Shown piece by piece: positions 19,657 through 26,973 of a stretch of DNA of 33,526 nucleotides (within the stretch, counting starts at the first letter, position 1; each line of letters begins with the position of its first letter). The stretch is from positions 1 to 33,526 of IMG/VR virus record IMGVR_UViG_3300020202_000176; one strand, given 5' to 3'. The DNA is from a virus. The position numbers and the translations under genes were made by a program. The notes beneath the pieces are model-generated. The model was not told where the DNA came from, did not search any database, and was given only the letters and a program-made list of their open reading frames with translations.

Positions 19657-19868
19657 CGCTTTCCTTTCGGTTTTCGTTTCGGTCGTTTCGAGTCGACAAC
19701 TTCTCGCTTGTAGAGCGTCTGCGCTTCGCGCCATTCGACGAGTCGCCGATTGACTCCATCGCGTTCGATTGGCAACAGCGAGATTCTTTCGCTAAGCGAC
19801 AGTTTGACCAGCATTTCGGCCATCGACTCGCCAGCCGCCAAGATCGCTTCTCTCGTGGCTTTCTTCAT
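19653..19868 (-). CDS. Hypothetical helical protein (71 aa)
   Basis: ATG 19868 overlaps the upstream stop (ATGA). The first half is an amphipathic helix ('REAILAAGESMAEMLVKLSLSERISLL'), and the C-terminal 15 residues are nearly all Lys, Arg and Pro, so nucleic-acid binding is possible. No family is recognised. Confidence 0.57.
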   Translation of the reverse strand: MKKATREAILAAGESMAEMLVKLSLSERISLLPIERDGVNRRLVEWREAQTLYKREVVDSKRPKRKPKGKR

Positions 19869-20179
19869 GGGGCTGCCTTTCGGTAGGCGATGAGGGGGAC
19901 GACGCGATAGCCCGCCATGTCCTCAACGAACATTTCGGCGATGTATTTTGCGTTTCTAGCGCCAAGGATTCGCCCATCGCTAATGGACTCGATGCCCGCA
20001 AGCTCGATGTGCTCGCCTTCGACAACGGTGAACTTGTGCGCGTACAAATCAGGCATGATGTGGCCGCACTCGGTTTCGACCTCGGCGACCGGCAGTGCGC
20101 CGTCGGCAATGTCGTCGTAGCAGTCAGGGTCGATTACGACCATCGGCGCGGTCACAATCACCTTGTCACCGGGTTTCAT
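19865..20179 (-). CDS. Hypothetical beta-rich protein (104 aa)
   Basis: ATG 20179 has AAGGAG 6 nt upstream. The opening 'MKPGDKVIVTAP' is typical of small beta-barrel (KOW or SH3-like) phage proteins, and the rest alternates strands and turns ('HKFTVVEGEHIELAG', 'YRVVPLIAYRK'). It overlaps the upstream gene by 14 nt. The function is unknown. Confidence 0.6.
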   Translation of the reverse strand: MKPGDKVIVTAPMVVIDPDCYDDIADGALPVAEVETECGHIMPDLYAHKFTVVEGEHIELAGIESISDGRILGARNAKYIAEMFVEDMAGYRVVPLIAYRKAAP

Positions 20180-20495
20180 TGGTTGCTCCTTGCTCGGGGT
20201 TCAGGGCGGCGCGAAGGGCGTCTAGCGCCGTTTGAAGTGCGGGCATCCAAAGGTCGTGATCGCCCCCGTACGGATCGGCTTCGAGTGCTTTCGGTATCGC
20301 TTCTTCCGCCGCCTCACAGGCTGCTTTTAGGGCGGCGTGCTGGTTGACGGCTTCGACGATTTCATGAGCCTTGGTCGCAGCGATGAAGCCGCAAACCTGC
20401 GCTCCATTTGCGGCATCGGTCGATTCCACGACGCACGCGAGCGACGGGTCCATGGGATGCGGAACGACGTCCAGCGGTAGGTGGAACATGCTCAT
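20166..20495 (-). CDS. Hypothetical protein (109 aa)
   Basis: ATG 20495 has AAGGAG 7 nt upstream. The N-terminal 45 residues look folded ('DPSLACVVESTDAANGAQVCGFIAATKAHEIVEAVN'), and the rest is an Ala-rich helix with 'ALKAACEAAEEAIPKAL', common in phage proteins that read '...aAiAKA'. A 58-nt gap precedes it, containing a short minus-strand frame that ends at the same ATGA but lacks a good start. Confidence 0.6.
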   Translation of the reverse strand: MSMFHLPLDVVPHPMDPSLACVVESTDAANGAQVCGFIAATKAHEIVEAVNQHAALKAACEAAEEAIPKALEADPYGGDHDLWMPALQTALDALRAALNPEQGATNETR

Positions 20496-20553
20496 GCTTG
20501 CGCTCCTTGGAGTTGGTAAAGCGGCACCACGGGCGGCTCGTCGGCGCCGCCAT

Positions 20554-20748
20554 CTACGCACTCTTCCACGAAAGATTCGGCATCGGCTGGCCGACCCACA
20601 GGTACGACGACCCTGGCTTGTCGAATGAGTCCTCGTAGTCGCCGATTGCCGACGACGCTTTGATCAAGCAGTCGCTCTCCTTGCATCCGGGCGGGTAGGG
20701 CTCGCATCGGACGATGGGAAAGCCTCGTTCGGTTTTGCTGAGTTCCAT
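20554..20748 (-). CDS. Hypothetical protein (64 aa)
   Basis: ATG 20748 has TAGGAG 4 nt upstream and lies 7 nt after the upstream stop. Two Cys in 'CEPYPPGCKESDC' give a third nearby, hinting at a metal or disulfide site. No family is recognised. Confidence 0.57.
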   Translation of the reverse strand: MELSKTERGFPIVRCEPYPPGCKESDCLIKASSAIGDYEDSFDKPGSSYLWVGQPMPNLSWKSA

Positions 20749-20755
20749 AACTCTC

Positions 20756-21016
20756 CTAACTGTTGAAAATGTTGTCTGCGGCTTGGCGCTGGCGTTCTTC
20801 AATCGGCGTCACGTACTGCAAGCCGCGCCACTCGGGGCGCAGGGCGTCGAGCTGGCGGGTAAGCTCGGAGATGCGTTTCAGGCTGCCCGGCTCGTAGTTG
20901 CTGCCGTGGCTGCACCAGTGATTCGCGAGACGCGACAATTCGCGGTCGAGCGCTTCGATGTGCGCGAGTTCGTCGGCGGAATGTTCGCCGAGAGGCGGGC
21001 GGTGGCGCGGCTTCAT
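20756..21016 (-). CDS. Hypothetical helical protein (86 aa)
   Basis: ATG 21016 overlaps the stop of the LexA-type gene (ATGA). It is mostly charged helix ('ADELAHIEALDRELSRLANHW', 'LKRISELTRQLDALRPEW') and may be a small coiled-coil protein. No family is recognised. Confidence 0.58.
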   Translation of the reverse strand: MKPRHRPPLGEHSADELAHIEALDRELSRLANHWCSHGSNYEPGSLKRISELTRQLDALRPEWRGLQYVTPIEERQRQAADNIFNS

Positions 21017-21345
21017 TGAACACCTCGGCGAGATTTGCGAATCTCAAACATTCGGCCGCACGTCGGGCAGCAGTTGTCGCCGGGATCTGGCACAACCGCG
21101 ACCGTGCGAGCACTGCCTTTTGGGCCTTGCGTCATCCAGCCTTTTTTGACCAGCCGGCCAACGTGTCCCACCACCGCCTCGGGCGACTTGAAACCCATGC
21201 CGGCCATAACTTCACGAACCGTCGGCCAGAACCCGGTTCGCTCATGGAACGTCCGGTAGAAGTCGAGTACGTCGCGCTGCCGATCGGTCAGGTCGTGCTG
21301 GGCGCGATTTGCCGCTTGGCTTTTCAGTTGGTCGTCGGTTTCCAT
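21013..21345 (-). CDS. LexA-type winged-helix protein with C-terminal zinc knuckle (110 aa)
   Basis: ATG 21345 overlaps the upstream stop (TGATG). Residues 18-70 match the LexA DNA-binding domain: 'LTDRQRDVLDFYRTFHERTGFWPTVREV' and 'AVVGHVGRLVKKGWM', which form the three helices and wing. The S24 peptidase half is absent; instead the C-terminus has a CPTC motif near residue 95 with only one pair of Cys visible (plus Cys94). It would bind DNA as a regulator without RecA-triggered cleavage. It could repress an early promoter; the target is unknown. Confidence 0.75.
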   Translation of the reverse strand: METDDQLKSQAANRAQHDLTDRQRDVLDFYRTFHERTGFWPTVREVMAGMGFKSPEAVVGHVGRLVKKGWMTQGPKGSARTVAVVPDPGDNCCPTCGRMFEIRKSRRGVQ

Positions 21346-22100
21346 CAGTTCACCCGCTTTTGTTCGGCAGCCTTTTTGATCATCGCTTTCAAAGCATCTT
21401 CGTCGGAATCGTCCAGATACTCCCAATGCGGCTCGCGATCGTCGTTGATGCCGACAACCCACTTAAACAGCCCGACGGGCCGTGCGCACTTCTTCGCCGA
21501 GTAGTCGCGCAGAACTTTTGCCGCCGTCGTTTGGACGTTGTGCCAAGTGTGCTCGGAGTCCTTGAGAGGCGTGTCCGAGCGGGTTATCTCGTCCTCGTAC
21601 CACTTCCGCAGATCGCCAAGGTCGCGAAGCGTTTTCTCCGAAACCATCGGCCGCATAGACGCCCGAGCCCCCGAGCCCGAGGGCTTGCGTGGTCCTCGGT
21701 GCTCTGGTGTTTGGGTGGTCGGTGCTCGGTGCTCGGTGCTCTGGTCTCTGGTAGTGGGCGTTTTAGTAAAACCACCCCCGTTTTCTTCTAAACCCTTTCG
21801 TGATCGGTGTTTCGGGTCTTGGTAATCTCGCCAGTTCTTTAGCGTCACCTCGTCGCCCTGACGGGTGATCGCCCCTGCTTTGGTCGCCCTGACCAACATT
21901 TCCTCTACCGCCTCGACACTGAGGCGTTTTTGCTCCGCGAACTTTCGCACGCGCAGCCGAACACAACCAGCCCGCCCTTGGGCCTTGGTTACAGACAGCA
22001 ACTCGATCCAGGCGAGCCTTACGCCGTGGGAGGAGTCGTCGAACATTTCGGAATCTGACCAGTCGCACGCGAGCGCCAGCCAGGGGGCCGATGCGCTCAT
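21345..22100 (-). CDS. Replisome-organizer-like protein (251 aa)
   Basis: The N-terminus resembles phage replication initiator domains: 'WLALACDWSDSEMFDDSSHGVRLAWIELLSVTKAQGRAG' then 'LRVRKFAEQKRLSVEAVEEMLVRATKAGAI...LKNWRDYQDP', a winged-helix layout found in phage replisome organizers. Residues about 105-145 are a Thr/Pro/His/Arg linker built from tandem repeats in the DNA. The C-terminal 100 residues are helical and acidic at the end. It probably recruits helicase at an origin. No origin iterons were seen inside the gene beyond the linker repeat. Confidence 0.65.
   Translation of the reverse strand: MSASAPWLALACDWSDSEMFDDSSHGVRLAWIELLSVTKAQGRAGCVRLRVRKFAEQKRLSVEAVEEMLVRATKAGAITRQGDEVTLKNWRDYQDPKHRSRKGLEENGGGFTKTPTTRDQSTEHRAPTTQTPEHRGPRKPSGSGARASMRPMVSEKTLRDLGDLRKWYEDEITRSDTPLKDSEHTWHNVQTTAAKVLRDYSAKKCARPVGLFKWVVGINDDREPHWEYLDDSDEDALKAMIKKAAEQKRVN
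21698..21741 (-). repeat. GGTGCTC minisatellite in the linker of the replisome-organizer-like gene
   Basis: Three perfect head-to-tail copies of GGTGCTC lie at 21721-21741, and one more copy at 21698-21704, with degenerate GGTCTCT-like units between and around. On the coding strand they give a Glu/His/Arg/Ala/Pro/Thr linker. A 7-bp unit changes frame on each copy, so copy number changes would shift the frame unless in threes. Confidence 0.7.
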
Positions 22101-22102
22101 TT

Positions 22103-22651
22103 CTAGACTTCCGCCAAAAGCATTTCAGACAACTCGAATGTCTCGTACCACGTTGCAGCTTCGGCGTCTTGCTCTATCGTGATTTCGTCTTTGACGGCCT
22201 GCATTGCCGCCTTGAATTCGGCTATGGTCGGCTCATCGGTCTTGCGGCTAGCTTCGCCAAATCGACGATCCGCCCACGACAGTGCGTGCAATGCGCCGAG
22301 CTTGATAGAGAGGTCCGACAGTCGTAAATGGCCGGCCTTCAGCTTTGACTTAACCAGCGCATACCCGAGAACCTCCTGCACTTCGTGCCAGTCCATGGCG
22401 GACAGTGCGGCAAGAATGGCGGTTTGCGTTTCGCGGCGCCAGTTGTGGCAGTTTTCACAGACTGTGCGCAAAGACCATTTTGGGTAATCCCACGGGTCTT
22501 TTCCGCGCTCGTAAAATCCGTGATGCACCTGAAGTTGCGAGTCGGACTTATTGCAGTCGCGGCACTTCCATTCATCGCGCTCAAGGATTTCCAGCCGCTT
22601 CTTTTGCCATCGGGGATCGCGGTACTTTGCCCAAAACTCTGATTCGGCCAT
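22103..22651 (-). CDS. HNH endonuclease-like protein (182 aa)
   Basis: The N-terminal 70 residues are a classic phage HNH layout: 'FWAKYRDPRWQKKRLEILERDEWKCRDC', then 'LQVHHGFYERGKDPWDYPKWSLRTVCENCH', with CxxC ... VHH ... CxxCH zinc and catalytic His residues. The C-terminal 110 residues are helical and unrecognised, which is long for packaging-associated HNH proteins. ATG 22651 has GGAGG 9 nt upstream. It may nick or cut DNA in recombination. Confidence 0.75.
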   Translation of the reverse strand: MAESEFWAKYRDPRWQKKRLEILERDEWKCRDCNKSDSQLQVHHGFYERGKDPWDYPKWSLRTVCENCHNWRRETQTAILAALSAMDWHEVQEVLGYALVKSKLKAGHLRLSDLSIKLGALHALSWADRRFGEASRKTDEPTIAEFKAAMQAVKDEITIEQDAEAATWYETFELSEMLLAEV

Positions 22652-22691
22652 CTTCGGTTCCCTCCAATCCGTGCGGGTCGTTCGTTCCGTC

Positions 22692-22713
22692 CACCGCGCA
22701 TCATCGCGCGGTG
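22692..22713. repeat. Perfect 8-bp inverted repeat CACCGCGC/GCGCGGTG
   Basis: The two arms are separated by ATCATC and sit in the 75-nt gap between the methyltransferase and HNH genes. No U-tract follows on either strand. It could be an operator or RNA hairpin. Confidence 0.45.
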
Positions 22714-22726
22714 CTGTATTTGCCGG

Positions 22727-23455
22727 TTAGGCGCTAGCGTCAAACATCAATCCCTGCTGCCTCCACGCATTCCAAGCCCGCGTGACGGCCCCGCTACCTG
22801 GAAACTCGTCGTGCAATTCGTCGTCTCGCTCCATGCCCAGCACCTCGAACAGCCAGCGGCAGAACGCCTCAGGCTTCGCGCCGCATAGTCCGCGTTTGAG
22901 CGTAATGTTTGCCGACACCCAATCATGCGGCTTGCGGCCATGCTCTCGGGCTAGCGCCGCAATGCACTGCTCTACGAGTTCGTCGAAGTAGTTTTCGTCG
23001 ACATACGAGCAACCTTCTTCGTTGTACGGTGCGCCTTGGCGAGCCCGGATTCGGTTCAGGATTTGGGTGGAAGCGGCAAGCAATTCCCACTTATCGGCGG
23101 GCATCGGCTCGGCAGCGCTAACCCAATCACGGACGGTGGCTTGCTCGCGGGTGCGGCGCCGGCCGCCGCGAACAATCACAGGCTCCCATGCGTAAGCCGG
23201 GTTGACGTTTGGCTTGAACACCGCAAACGGCTTGACCCACGCCATCACGCGCACGTCGGCCGGGCACATCGGAAGAATGGTATGCAGGCTCGTAGACGAC
23301 AGGCTCATCGCCCAACCGTCGGGAAACTGCTCAGAGGCGCGTGCGATCAGCTGCCGGTGCGTCTCGGGGTCATCCCAAATGAGCGCATCGGGGTGGTGCT
23401 CGGCATAGCGAGCCCCGCAGCCAAGGTACGGCGGGTCAAAATAGCCAAATCGCAT
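22727..23455 (-). CDS. DNA methyltransferase (DPPY class, permuted motif order)
   Basis: 'FDPPY' at residues 6-10 is catalytic motif IV, found at the very start, and 'DEFPGSGAV' at 216-224, preceded by 'GAKPEAFCRWLFEVLGM', supplies the SAM-binding motif I region near the C-terminus, an order found in beta-class-like phage methyltransferases. It probably methylates adenine N6 or cytosine N4 to protect phage DNA. ATG 23455 overlaps the upstream stop (TGATG). The start leaves only five residues before motif IV, as seen in related phage proteins that I recall, so it is not evidently truncated. Confidence 0.78.
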   Translation of the reverse strand: MRFGYFDPPYLGCGARYAEHHPDALIWDDPETHRQLIARASEQFPDGWAMSLSSTSLHTILPMCPADVRVMAWVKPFAVFKPNVNPAYAWEPVIVRGGRRRTREQATVRDWVSAAEPMPADKWELLAASTQILNRIRARQGAPYNEEGCSYVDENYFDELVEQCIAALAREHGRKPHDWVSANITLKRGLCGAKPEAFCRWLFEVLGMERDDELHDEFPGSGAVTRAWNAWRQQGLMFDASA

Positions 23456-23619
23456 CAGGCACCCCCGCCTTGATGCTGTTGGGCTTGATTCGCGCGAGAA
23501 TGCGCGTATCGTTGGCGATTAGCCATGATGCCTTGCTCCTCGAAAGCGGGCTGATTGGTGAGTCGAGCCAGCGTGGTCTGATCCCCACGTTGGCTCGCAC
23601 TATTTAATGACCTTCGCAT
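23455..23619 (-). CDS. Small hypothetical ORF upstream of the methyltransferase (54 or 23 aa)
   Basis: The frame overlaps the methyltransferase start by TGATG. ATG 23619 gives 54 residues but has only a weak GCGGAA upstream. ATG 23526 gives 23 residues and has GAGGAG 9 nt upstream, which is better. The last part is Gln/Arg/His/Gly-rich. A strong inverted repeat lies between the two starts, so the region may be a regulated leader rather than a long gene. Confidence 0.4.
   Translation of the reverse strand: MRRSLNSASQRGDQTTLARLTNQPAFEEQGIMANRQRYAHSRANQAQQHQGGGA
23564..23597 (-). promoter_or_regulatory. 13-bp inverted repeat with GGAUCAGA loop, candidate leader hairpin
   Basis: On the minus strand, positions 23597-23585 pair with 23576-23564 with one A-C mismatch; the 8-nt loop is GGATCAGA. 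A TTGACA hexamer lies upstream at 23624-23619, but the -10 is poor. A GGA also occurs in the ribosome site of ATG 23526 about 45 nt downstream. The layout could be a CsrA-type double site or an operator. Confidence 0.5.
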
Positions 23620-23656
23620 GTCAAAAAGTTCCGCAAAAAAGCCGAGAAAACCGCCT

Positions 23657-23680
23657 CCCCCACCCCACCCCATTCCGCCC
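23657..23680 (-). other. Potential G-quadruplex motif
   Basis: On the minus strand, a GGG run (23680-23678) is followed by GGGG (23671-23668), GGGG (23666-23663) and GGGGG (23661-23657), with loops of 6, 1 and 1 nt. This meets the usual G3+N1-7 rule. It lies in the untranslated gap downstream of the HNH gene. Confidence 0.5.
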
Positions 23681-23703
23681 GCACCAGCCGGCTAGACCTA
23701 CGG

Positions 23704-24177
23704 CTAATCAAACACAAACTCCGCAACGGGCTGCTGCCGCTTCCATTCCCGAAAGTCGTCGAACGTCCTGAAGTTCTTTCGGTGCTCCGCAGAACTCACG
23801 TAGGCGTGATACCAGCCGTGCTCGTCAGCGTGCTGCAATAGCAGGTTGTGAATCCCGTTCACCAACTTCCCGAGCTTACCGTGATGGATCTGGTGGTTGG
23901 CCGGAACGCACTGGCGATTCGCAGCCATCCACACGAGTCTGTGGAGCGCGACCGATCGCCGGCGGCCGTCCTTGTAGATGCGAACGTGCAAATATCCGCG
24001 GTGGCACGGCCTAGTTGTCAGGAGTCGATCTGGTTGAGCGGCGCGAAACGCCTCGGCGGTCGCCGTGTTCACGACAAGCTCGCCATCCAAGAGCATGTTG
24101 AGAACGTCGGTTTCCGTGAGCGGGCCGTATCGCCGCTTCGGCTTGCGTCGTCGCTTTGTCGTCGAAATCCGTTTCAT
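23704..24177 (-). CDS. HNH homing-type endonuclease-like protein (157 aa)
   Basis: After a basic start, residues 60-125 look like an HNH_3/NUMOD-type phage homing nuclease: 'RGYLHVRIYKDGRRRSVALHRLVWMAANRQCVPANHQIHHGKLGKLVNGIHNLLLQ' has the HRLVW strand-helix, the H-x-x-H metal region and the final N-x-x-NL. These proteins cut DNA site-specifically and are mobile. ATG 24177 has AAAGG close upstream. It is free-standing, with gaps on both sides. Confidence 0.75.
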   Translation of the reverse strand: MKRISTTKRRRKPKRRYGPLTETDVLNMLLDGELVVNTATAEAFRAAQPDRLLTTRPCHRGYLHVRIYKDGRRRSVALHRLVWMAANRQCVPANHQIHHGKLGKLVNGIHNLLLQHADEHGWYHAYVSSAEHRKNFRTFDDFREWKRQQPVAEFVFD

Positions 24178-24216
24178 AGCCTTTCCCCCACCCCCAGCCT
24201 TCGATTCGCCGCCCGG

Positions 24217-25122
24217 TCAGCGGGCTAGGTTTGTAATCAATACTTCCGGCTTCTCGCCGTTGTTCGCTTGGTCTCGCCCCTTGAGCCGTCGCCAGTGCCA
24301 GCGGTCGCCTTCGGGGTAGAGTTCGCGGACGAGCGGATGATCGTAGAAGCGCAGCACGATGCGGACGTTCACAAAGGCCACCAGGGCGTCACGTAGCCGC
24401 GTGTGCCACGCACGTTGTTCGGCTTCGGTCTTGCCGCAGTTGTGCTTGTAGCGGTCGCCTGGGCCGGGGAAGGGTGGATCGAGATAAAGCCCGTTACCCT
24501 CGGCGTCGTTTACCCGTTCAAGGAAGTCGAAGACATCGAGTGAAACAAAGTCACACCGGGCGATGCACTTCCGCCACGCCCGCAGACCCGAGACGGCCGA
24601 ACGAAATCGCGTCGCACTGCTGCCGCCGTTTCCGGTCCATCGGATGCAGGGGCCGCCGGTGAATTCCGACGACATCCCAGCACGGGCCGAGCGACCCATC
24701 CAGACGCAGACGAAGTACGATTCGGCGTAGTTCAGTCGGGCGTCTTCGTCTCGCTGAAACCACTCCGCACCGATCGGCGGGTCGTACGTTGCGCAGAATC
24801 GTTGCGCAACTTCAAGCGACCACGGATGGAACGGCACTCGTCGAAGCCTGCGGTAGAGCTTCGGACCGAGAACCGGGTCTTTTATCACTCGGGCTAGGTG
24901 AATGACGTGCAAGTGCAGGTCACTTACCAGAATGGTCGGTGCTTTGATGTAAAGCAGTTCCGTCATGCCGCCGGCGAACGGAACGCCCACCCACTTGCAC
25001 CCAGCGAGTTCCTTCCCGACTTCGTGTGCCAGCATTCGATTACTCCCAAACCAAGGTGCGAGCGCCGTGATTTTCGGTGCCGCCGTTTCTTCGGTGTCGA
25101 ATAGCGTTTTCATCTCACCCAT
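24217..25122 (-). CDS. Dam-type DNA adenine methylase (D12 class)
   Basis: 'PWFGSNR' at residues 23-29 and 'VPFAGGMTELLY' at 47-58 are the SAM-binding motif of the D12 (Dam) class, and 'LYLDPPFPGPGDRY' has the catalytic DPPF at 215-218. Length 301 is typical. It would methylate adenine N6, perhaps to avoid restriction. ATG 25122 overlaps the upstream stop; ATG 25113 is an equal alternative. It is encoded apart from a matching restriction enzyme, so it is an orphan phage methylase. Confidence 0.85.
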   Translation of the reverse strand: MGEMKTLFDTEETAAPKITALAPWFGSNRMLAHEVGKELAGCKWVGVPFAGGMTELLYIKAPTILVSDLHLHVIHLARVIKDPVLGPKLYRRLRRVPFHPWSLEVAQRFCATYDPPIGAEWFQRDEDARLNYAESYFVCVWMGRSARAGMSSEFTGGPCIRWTGNGGSSATRFRSAVSGLRAWRKCIARCDFVSLDVFDFLERVNDAEGNGLYLDPPFPGPGDRYKHNCGKTEAEQRAWHTRLRDALVAFVNVRIVLRFYDHPLVRELYPEGDRWHWRRLKGRDQANNGEKPEVLITNLAR

Positions 25123-26575
25123 CGCTCCCGGTTCGCGGCGAAGAGGGAAGCGGCATCCAATGCGTGGGCTCGCAGGGCATGGTTCGCGAAACCCACCAGC
25201 CGCCGCCTGTGCGGTTATAGGGCGTTGCGTACCATGCGCAGGTGTCTTGGTAGAATCCCGGCGCGCCTTCGAGTCGCAGCCACGCCCAAAACACGGTTCC
25301 GTCTTTCGGCGCGGTGCTAATTGGTTGCCAACTCGACTTCTCTCCCTCCCCCTGCCCGCCGGTGGTCGGGGCCAGGGCCAAAGCCGTTGCCGCTTCGTTG
25401 ACGTACTTTCTGGTAAGCGAACAGCACACCGTTTCTGGATGCGATTTCAGCGTGTCGGTGGTCGCCTTGGTGAGGTTCTCCAGGCACGCCCGCAACCTCT
25501 CGGCCCGTCCCTCGGCGTCCTCGGCGCGGCGGACGGCGGCGGTGAGATCGGCGCGAAGCTGCTCGATCTCCTGAATGTCCTTGCCGTTTCGCCAGTTGCC
25601 TGGAAGTTTCGATGCGCCGGATTCCTTGAGTCGCTCGGTCAACTGCGCGATCGCGTCAGCGTGAATCGTTTGGTACTCGGCAACCTTGGCGTGAAGGGCG
25701 GCAACCACCTTCGGAAGGTTCGGCGTGCATCGCATCAGCGGGATGCCGTTTGCGTCCATAATGTGCTCGCAGACAACTTCGGAGCCGTTTTCTTCGTGCT
25801 CTTGGATCGTGTGTTGGGCGAGCCGTAATCGCTCTTCCGCCGCGTCGCGCTCGGCGGTGAGTTGGGCGAGTTGAGTTTGCACTTTTGCCAGTTCGCCGGT
25901 AACGGACTCGACACCCTTTCGACCCGTGGCGCGAAGTCGTGACACTTCGGCCATCGCGTCGTTCCACTTTTGCTCGTAGTTTTCTCCCTTCGCGGGCTCG
26001 GCGGGGGTGATTTCACGCCAGAGTTTAGACGACTCGGCTTCTCGTAGGCTCCAGTGGTCGCCGTCGCCGCATCGTGGCCGGTCGCCAGCACTGGTAAACG
26101 TGATTTGATCGTCGACGTTCTTGGTGTACACGAACGTACGTGGAAACCCCGGCTCGCTCGGCTTGCCGGCGGGGGTGACGAGCGTGCAGTCGGCGGCAAG
26201 GAACTCTCCACGCGACGAGTCGGCAAACTCCAATTTCACGTATTCGCCGTATGCCGCGAGAACTTTGGGCGTCGATCCACTGGCGAACCGCAGCCTCACC
26301 CTGTCGCCCATTTTGAACGGCGGCCCCTCCGTCCCATCCGCCGGGGTCGGTTGCGCGGGGGCGGGGTGGTCGGGCTCGTCGTCCGCTGGAAGCAACGCAA
26401 ATTGCAGCATTGCGTTCGTCCACTCACACTCGTCGGCGGGCCGCGTCTTCAGGCATTCGGCGCATTGCCACAGGGGAACCTTCACGGTCCGCGGCTGCGG
26501 CTTTACGCGCAACGGTTTTCCGCAATTCGGACACGGCGGTTTAGTCAGTTCACCGCTACGGGTTCGCTCGCTCAT
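25115..26575 (-). CDS. Zinc-ribbon, coiled-coil and DUF551 protein (486 aa)
   Basis: ATG 26575 overlaps the upstream stop (ATGA). An N-terminal zinc ribbon has CPNC and CAEC knuckles around residues 15-43. A beta domain 'GDRVRLRFASGS' follows a Pro-rich linker. Residues about 205-395 hold long coiled coils ('ELAKVQTQLAQLTAERDAAEERL'). The C-terminus from about 415 is DUF551, with 'WQPISTAPKDGTVFWAW' and the closing 'PTHWMPLP' motif. DUF551 is common in phages, usually in short proteins; the long fused architecture is unusual. The function is unknown. Confidence 0.75.
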   Translation of the reverse strand: MSERTRSGELTKPPCPNCGKPLRVKPQPRTVKVPLWQCAECLKTRPADECEWTNAMLQFALLPADDEPDHPAPAQPTPADGTEGPPFKMGDRVRLRFASGSTPKVLAAYGEYVKLEFADSSRGEFLAADCTLVTPAGKPSEPGFPRTFVYTKNVDDQITFTSAGDRPRCGDGDHWSLREAESSKLWREITPAEPAKGENYEQKWNDAMAEVSRLRATGRKGVESVTGELAKVQTQLAQLTAERDAAEERLRLAQHTIQEHEENGSEVVCEHIMDANGIPLMRCTPNLPKVVAALHAKVAEYQTIHADAIAQLTERLKESGASKLPGNWRNGKDIQEIEQLRADLTAAVRRAEDAEGRAERLRACLENLTKATTDTLKSHPETVCCSLTRKYVNEAATALALAPTTGGQGEGEKSSWQPISTAPKDGTVFWAWLRLEGAPGFYQDTCAWYATPYNRTGGGWWVSRTMPCEPTHWMPLPSSPRTGSDG

Positions 26576-26973
26576 GTTCGCACCTCGGTTTCGAGTTCGG
26601 TCGCTAGTTCTCGCCAAGCCGCCAGAGTCGCGTTCACGGCAGCCAGATGCATCGCTTTTGCTCGCTCGGGGTTCTTGCTGTATTCCTCGAGCCGATCGGC
26701 GCGGGCTCGCAGTTCGGTTGCCAGTTTCACCCGGTCCTCCCGCACCCGCGCCGCGATGATTTGGGCGGTAGGTTGCGCGGCGCGAAGTCGCTCAACTTCA
26801 TCGCAAAGAGCCAAGGCCATATCGTGGCAAAAGTCGCCGGAATCGATTGCTCGTCGAATTGCGTTGGTGTCTGCGGATTGCTCGACGCTCCTGGGGCATG
26901 CTCGCTGGTGATCCAGGCACTCCTTGAGGCTGTAGAACGGAATGCCGCAGTTGTCGCATGTATAGCCAAACAT
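26572..26973 (-). CDS. Zinc-finger coiled-coil protein (133 aa)
   Basis: ATG 26973 overlaps the microgene stop (TGATG). Residues 5-27 form a C2H2/C3H-like finger 'CDNCGIPFYSLKECLDHQRAC'. The rest is helical, with an Arg/Glu-rich segment like short coiled coils ('LATELRARADRLEEYSKNPERAKAM'). No enzyme motif is seen. It may be a small adaptor. Confidence 0.6.
   Translation of the reverse strand: MFGYTCDNCGIPFYSLKECLDHQRACPRSVEQSADTNAIRRAIDSGDFCHDMALALCDEVERLRAAQPTAQIIAARVREDRVKLATELRARADRLEEYSKNPERAKAMHLAAVNATLAAWRELATELETEVRT

Noticed and set aside
20496-20553. Short minus-strand frame ending VPLYQLQGAQA before the 109-residue gene
   Set aside because: The only starts lie inside the previous gene and lack a ribosome site. 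It was left out as a gene.
22692-22713. Rho-independent terminator at the 8-bp inverted repeat
   Set aside because: The stem is good but neither strand has a T-run after it, so it was listed only as an inverted repeat.
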